DNA from: UBA9160 sp035489755
Lineage (GTDB): Bacteria > Myxococcota_A > UBA9160
Direction of reading: 5' to 3'
Length of the DNA stretch: 64,000 nucleotides
NCBI GenBank assembly: GCA_035489755.1
Contig: DATGZK010000022.1
Span: 1-64,000, forward strand
Position numbers and translations under genes: made by a program. Below the pieces are notes generated by a model. That model saw only the letters and a program-made list of their open reading frames with translations, did no database searches and was not told where the DNA came from. This document shows positions 60,174 through 64,000 of the stretch, one piece after another. Position 1 is the stretch's first letter, and every line of letters begins with the position of its first letter.

Positions 60174-63100
60174 ATGAGCCAGGTCTGTCCGAAATGCGGC
60201 GAACCGGACCTACCGCAGAGAAGCCGGTTCTGCCTCTCGTGCGGGGCGCCGTGCGATCTCCCGCAAGAGCCCCACGACCAAGGCGCCGGCCAAGGCCCCT
60301 ACACACCCGCCCACCTGACGCGCGAGGTCCTCAAATCGCAAGGGGCCCTCGAGGGTGAACGCAAGGAGGTGACGGTCCTCATAGCGGATGTCGTCCGCTC
60401 GCTGGAGATGGCCGAGGCTCTCGATCCCGAGGACGTGCACAGCGTCATGGATGGATTCTTCGAGCTGGCAGTCGAAGCCGTTCACGCCCAGTGCGGCACG
60501 CTCAACCAGTTCCGAGGCGATGGATTCATGGCTCTCTTCGGTGCACCGCGCGCCCAGGGAGAGGATGCGGTCCGAGCCCTGCGTGCCGCTCTCGAGGTCC
60601 GTGCGCGCACGAAGACCTACAGCGAGCGGATCCAGGAACGCTTCCGGCTCCCCCTTGCCCTGCGCATGGGCGTGCACACGGGCACCGTCTGGGTGGGCTC
60701 CATCGGAACCGATCTGCGCATGGACTACACGGCGGAGGGACCCACCGTGGGATTGGCAGCTCGCCTGGAGCAGGCAGCGGCGCCGGACGAAATCTTGATC
60801 AGTGAGGAGACCGCGCGCCGCGCGGGCCAGTACTTCGATCTCATCGATCTCGGCCCTCGTGCGCTGCGTGGCCTGCGCGATCCCGTGCGGGTGTACAGGC
60901 TTGCGGGTCCAGGACGATTCGAGACACGAATGGACGCGGAGAGATCGCGAGGGCTCACGCCGTTCGTGGGTCGCCGCAATGAGCTCATCCGGCTAGTCGA
61001 CGCAGAGGTGCGCGCTGCGGCGGGCCGGACCGTCTTGGTGGAGATCCGTGGGGAGGCTGGGCTTGGAAAGTCGCGGCTCGTCCTCGAGCACAGAGCCGGC
61101 GAGAGCGCTGGGCTCCAGTGCCTCGAGCTCGGCTGTCGCGAGACCAACGCGAAGCGCGCCTTCGCACCTGTGCTCGACTGCCTGGAGCGCTGGCCGGAGG
61201 GTCTTCCCGATCCCGGCGAGGCTGCGCGACTGGGGGGCATCCTCGCCAACCCCTCCGCCCATCCGATGGTGCAGCGAGCAGAGGTCATCGATGCGCTTCA
61301 CGCCCTCTTCGTGCGCGCCGCGAGATCCACTCGCCTCCTCCTCGCGGTGGAGGACCTGCAGTGGATGGATCCATCGACACGACTGTGGCTCGATGCGCTG
61401 CTGACGCGCACGCCGTCCGCGCCGCTCCTCGTGCTGGCGACTTCCCGACCCGAACATGAGTCGCGCTGGCCAGAGGGTGCGCAGATGGAGTCGATCGAGC
61501 TTGCGCCCCTCGAGACCTCAGAGGCCCAGGCGCTCGCGCATCACATCGTGACGGGACTCCCGGATGAGAACACCTTCGTCGCACTCGCGGTGCAGCGCGG
61601 GGGCGGGAACCCGCTCTTCGTGGAAGAGGTGTCTCGGTCTCTTCGCGATGGCTCGGAGGAGCTTCGCCGCTCTGCGCGTCTCGAGATGGCGCTGCGGGGT
61701 GCGGCCGTCCGGGTCCCTGAAACACTACAAGGTGTGATCGCGGCGCGGGTCGACGCGCTGCAGGACCAGGAAAAGCGGCTCCTCGAGGCCATGTCCGTGC
61801 TGGGGCTTCCTGTCGGGCTGGATCTCTTGCGTGAGATCGAGCCCGCGGCGCAAGGCCACGCCGCGCGCATGCTCGAGGACCTGTGCGCGCGGGGGCTGCT
61901 TTGCGTCGACCGCACCGAAGCCTACGATTTCCGTCACGGGCTTGTGCGCGAAGTCGCGTACGGCCAAATCCTGCGATCGCGACGCCGGGGGCTTCACCGC
62001 AGCTGCGCCGAGGCCCTCGCCAGCCTTCCGGACTCCAAGAGCCCGGCGCTCTCCTCACGGGTCGGGACTCACTACGATCTCGCAGGAGAGGCGGCCCGCG
62101 CGCTTCCCTATCTCTTGCGCGCGGGAGAGGCGTACCTGCGGCTCCACGCAGGGATCGAAGCGACCGCCCACTTGCAGCGGGCCTGGGAGCTCGTTCAAGA
62201 CGGCTGCGTCGAAGACGCAGCCACTCGGGCGACGGTCGGCCTCTCCCTCGTTTCTGCCTTCAATCTCGTCGATCGCTCCGGCGAGGCCGCAGCCGTCCTC
62301 GAGAGCTTGCAGGGTCAAGGGCTAGAGGAATCGGACCGGCTCCGTCTGGGGAGTGCGTACATCGAGGGCGGCTGGATCAGCTACACGAGCCGCAATCAGT
62401 TCGAGCGAGCCGTCACGCTGGTCGAGCATGGCGTAGCTCTTGTGGAGAACATCTCCGAAGGCCGGGCAATCGAGGGCCGGGGACACGTCTACCTTTTGCG
62501 GCTCTACCAGCTGGACGGTGAGGTGTCGCGCTCGCTGTCCGCCGCACGCAGGCTGCTCGAGATCGCGACCGCAGCGGGAGACCGCTGCGGACGCGCCTAC
62601 GCCCTCGCCAATCTCGCAGCAACCTACTGCGACCGCGGAGAGATCGAGCTGGCCGCTCAAACCATGGAGGACGCCCTCGCCCTCGCGCAGGAGAGCGAGA
62701 ACGAACTCACCATCGGAATGTGCCTCGGCCTCCAAGCAAAAGTCTGGGTGTTTCGAGGCGACGCAGAGCGAGCGCTCGCGGCTGCAGACCTCGCCTGCCA
62801 GTCGAGCGAGCGCGCGGGGCAGGTCGGCGGGCAATACATCGCCGCGGCATGGCGCGGGCACGCCTACCTCCTCCGCGATGAGCCCGCAAAGGCTGCGGCG
62901 GAGTTCGATCGGCTCGCCGTCCTCAACCCGAGCTGGCCCAGTACGTTCGATCAGCGGGCGCGCGGTCGCCTTGAGCTCGGCCGCGCCGCGGAAGCCGTAG
63001 AGTTGGCTCGCGCTTGTCTCGCACTGCATCCGCCGCGGCTCATACGCGCTCGCGCTCTTTGCAGCCTCGGGCGAGCCATCGCGGCCTCGCAGCCGGGTGC

Positions 63101-63392
63101 GGCGGACCAGGCCGAAGCCGCGCTCGGCGAGGCCGTCTCCCTCTGCGACGCCCTCGGCCTTCGGCCCCAACTGGCCGAAGCGCATCTTGCGCTCTTCGAG
63201 GTGTGTGCGCTGCGCGGCGACCGCGACCGTGCCATCTACTTCGCAAAGCGAGCCGAGCGTGGCTTCGAATCCTGCGGAATGCGCGTTCAAGCACGTCGTG
63301 TTGCCGAACAGGCAGCACGGCTCGCAGATCCGTCGGACCTTTCGCGTGGGCTGGGCGACACTCCACCGAAAAATGAGCGCAACTCCGTGTAA
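60174..63392 (+). CDS. Class III adenylate/guanylate cyclase fused to AAA-ATPase and TPR-like repeats
   Basis: 1072 residues. A double-Cys zinc ribbon (VCPKCGEPDLP, RFCLSCGAPC) opens the chain. The class III cyclase domain (about 60-245) has both metal Asp: VTVLIADVVRSLEM and NQFRGDGFMALFGAP, and ends in the VRVYRLAGPG region. Then an AAA-type STAND ATPase (about 255-600): ELIRLVDAEVRAAAGRTVL, Walker A IRGEAGLGKSRLV, Walker B-like LLLAVEDLQWMDPSTRLWL. The C-terminal 450 residues are helical repeats of TPR type. STAND-cyclase fusions act as signal hubs that make cAMP or cGMP on sensing; this one may feed the cNMP-sensor activator at 56-57.6 kb. Confidence 0.94.
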   Translation: MSQVCPKCGEPDLPQRSRFCLSCGAPCDLPQEPHDQGAGQGPYTPAHLTREVLKSQGALEGERKEVTVLIADVVRSLEMAEALDPEDVHSVMDGFFELAVEAVHAQCGTLNQFRGDGFMALFGAPRAQGEDAVRALRAALEVRARTKTYSERIQERFRLPLALRMGVHTGTVWVGSIGTDLRMDYTAEGPTVGLAARLEQAAAPDEILISEETARRAGQYFDLIDLGPRALRGLRDPVRVYRLAGPGRFETRMDAERSRGLTPFVGRRNELIRLVDAEVRAAAGRTVLVEIRGEAGLGKSRLVLEHRAGESAGLQCLELGCRETNAKRAFAPVLDCLERWPEGLPDPGEAARLGGILANPSAHPMVQRAEVIDALHALFVRAARSTRLLLAVEDLQWMDPSTRLWLDALLTRTPSAPLLVLATSRPEHESRWPEGAQMESIELAPLETSEAQALAHHIVTGLPDENTFVALAVQRGGGNPLFVEEVSRSLRDGSEELRRSARLEMALRGAAVRVPETLQGVIAARVDALQDQEKRLLEAMSVLGLPVGLDLLREIEPAAQGHAARMLEDLCARGLLCVDRTEAYDFRHGLVREVAYGQILRSRRRGLHRSCAEALASLPDSKSPALSSRVGTHYDLAGEAARALPYLLRAGEAYLRLHAGIEATAHLQRAWELVQDGCVEDAATRATVGLSLVSAFNLVDRSGEAAAVLESLQGQGLEESDRLRLGSAYIEGGWISYTSRNQFERAVTLVEHGVALVENISEGRAIEGRGHVYLLRLYQLDGEVSRSLSAARRLLEIATAAGDRCGRAYALANLAATYCDRGEIELAAQTMEDALALAQESENELTIGMCLGLQAKVWVFRGDAERALAAADLACQSSERAGQVGGQYIAAAWRGHAYLLRDEPAKAAAEFDRLAVLNPSWPSTFDQRARGRLELGRAAEAVELARACLALHPPRLIRARALCSLGRAIAASQPGAADQAEAALGEAVSLCDALGLRPQLAEAHLALFEVCALRGDRDRAIYFAKRAERGFESCGMRVQARRVAEQAARLADPSDLSRGLGDTPPKNERNSV

Positions 63393-63953
63393 GCACGGAC
63401 CCGTCCACAAGACACGGGGCTTCCCCACGCATCGACGTAGATCTTTCTGAGAATCACCGGTGGGAATCGGGCTCAGGGCCCTCTCGGAGCCTTCGATCAA
63501 GAGGATCGTCGCCATCGCCCGTCGCCTCCGCAGGGCAGATATCGGCACCTTTGCGCGGGTGGGAAATCCGTACTCTTATGGAGACCGCCGTCCACGAAGG
63601 GGGAGCGAAGAAGCCCCCTTCACCGCGCGGGGGCTGGCTCCGAATCGGCGGGATTTGGCAAAAAGAGACTCGGAACGTTCAGAAGCTCCGGGCGCCCACG
63701 TCTTAAGGGGAGGAGCTTCGCCCTCTTCCGCAGTCACCGCCCAGCGCAGGGACGAGACGTTTGCGTGACGTTTCCCGTCACTTCGCGGGCGCAGGCTCGC
63801 GCCGACCCTTCGATTCGTCTTGTTCCATGAAGGCTTCACCGTCACGTCAAACTCGTGAAGCGCGCGCCCCTCTACCTTGATGCCCGATCGCTGTTTCCTC
63901 GGCGACGGGGGCCATCGTATATGGCTCACGAGCGCCGAAGGAGGGAGGAACGG
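63393..63953. other. Intergenic stretch with two small hairpins, no convincing gene
   Basis: About 560 bases. A perfect 8-bp stem (63596-63603 with 63614-63621, ten-base loop) and a 6-bp stem GTGACG/CGTCAC around 63766-63782 could be terminators for the cyclase gene, though neither carries a T-run. The longest minus-strand frame here (63576-63986) has no signal, motif or family character and was not called. Confidence 0.4.
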
Positions 63954-64000
63954 ATGTTGAAGAGACGGAGCGTAATTGCAACCCACAGGAAGCTGCTCGT
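63954..64000 (+). CDS. Start of a gene running off the end of the window
   Basis: ATG 63954 preceded by GAGGGAGGA (5-nt spacing). The first 15 codons read MLKRRSVIATHRKLL and continue past the window. Too short to identify. Confidence 0.4.
   Translation, partial: MLKRRSVIATHRKLL

Noticed and set aside
63576..63986. 136-residue minus-strand open frame near the window end
   Set aside because: No family, signal or motif; overlaps a better plus-strand start at 63954 and simple hairpins.

Overview
This window is about 64 kb of high-GC DNA from a diderm (Gram-negative) bacterium. Several lipobox proteins, an OmpA-type lipoprotein, an apolipoprotein N-acyltransferase (Lnt), a sigma-54-type activator and class III cyclase signalling support this. 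The gene set (ethylmalonyl-CoA pathway, deep xenobiotic/lipid catabolism, C-terminal membrane-anchor tails, AAA-TPR cyclases) is what I would expect in environmental delta-proteobacteria-like lineages such as Myxococcota or Binatota. That placement is inference; there is no rRNA here to confirm it. Genes are dense, and many neighbours overlap by ATGA, GTGA or TAATG, which indicates tight operons.

Layout. 0.3-7 kb: two large secreted repeat proteins (a four-repeat/beta-propeller protein and a protein with fifteen 15-residue head-like repeats) flank a SulP anion transporter. 7.3-15.2 kb: catabolic genes, namely an LLM flavin oxidoreductase, an HSL-type esterase, a frameshifted D-aminoacylase-type amidohydrolase, two amidohydrolase-2 proteins, a glutathione-dependent formaldehyde dehydrogenase and an Asp/Glu-racemase-like protein. 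This stretch ends at a truncated 3' piece of tRNA-Gly(CCC), a classic footprint of an integrative element. 15.4-19.2 kb: a three-gene glycosylation block (methyltransferase, GT2, multi-spanning membrane protein). 19.5-21 kb: an unusual fusion of an alkaline-phosphatase-superfamily domain with a VanX-type D,D-dipeptidase.

21-26 kb and 34.7-41 kb carry a coherent carbon-assimilation module: crotonyl-CoA carboxylase/reductase, a malate/succinate-CoA ligase pair, a small Fe-S protein, malyl-CoA/beta-methylmalyl-CoA lyase, ethylmalonyl-CoA mutase, its MeaB-type GTPase chaperone and a cobalamin adenosyltransferase. Together they point to the ethylmalonyl-CoA pathway with malyl-CoA cleavage for C2 (possibly C1) assimilation; the formaldehyde dehydrogenase fits that theme. 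Between the two blocks lie an envelope trio (OmpA-like, EF-hand, glycine-zipper lipoprotein), a secreted pectinacetylesterase/Notum-like hydrolase, a lipoprotein metallopeptidase coupled to nadA, a VOC protein and an SrkA-like kinase. A PQQ-type sugar dehydrogenase gene sits between two 47-bp direct repeats, one of which is the 3' end of the adenosyltransferase gene.

41-54 kb is mostly housekeeping-like: a GH36-like protein, a CcmH-like lipoprotein, Mrp ATPase, CysE, Nudix, a RecB-like nuclease, glyoxalase II, YkvA, an SDR, a degenerate phosphodiesterase lipoprotein, PlsC, an epimerase, an alpha/beta hydrolase lacking its nucleophile, Yip1-like and MBL proteins. 54-64 kb holds a small secreted protein, a NarL-type response regulator with paired operator-like repeats upstream, a cNMP-sensor/sigma-54 activator divergent from lnt, a secreted protein of unknown function and a 1072-residue cyclase-AAA-TPR protein. 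I found no CRISPR array, no intact tRNA or rRNA and no transposase.
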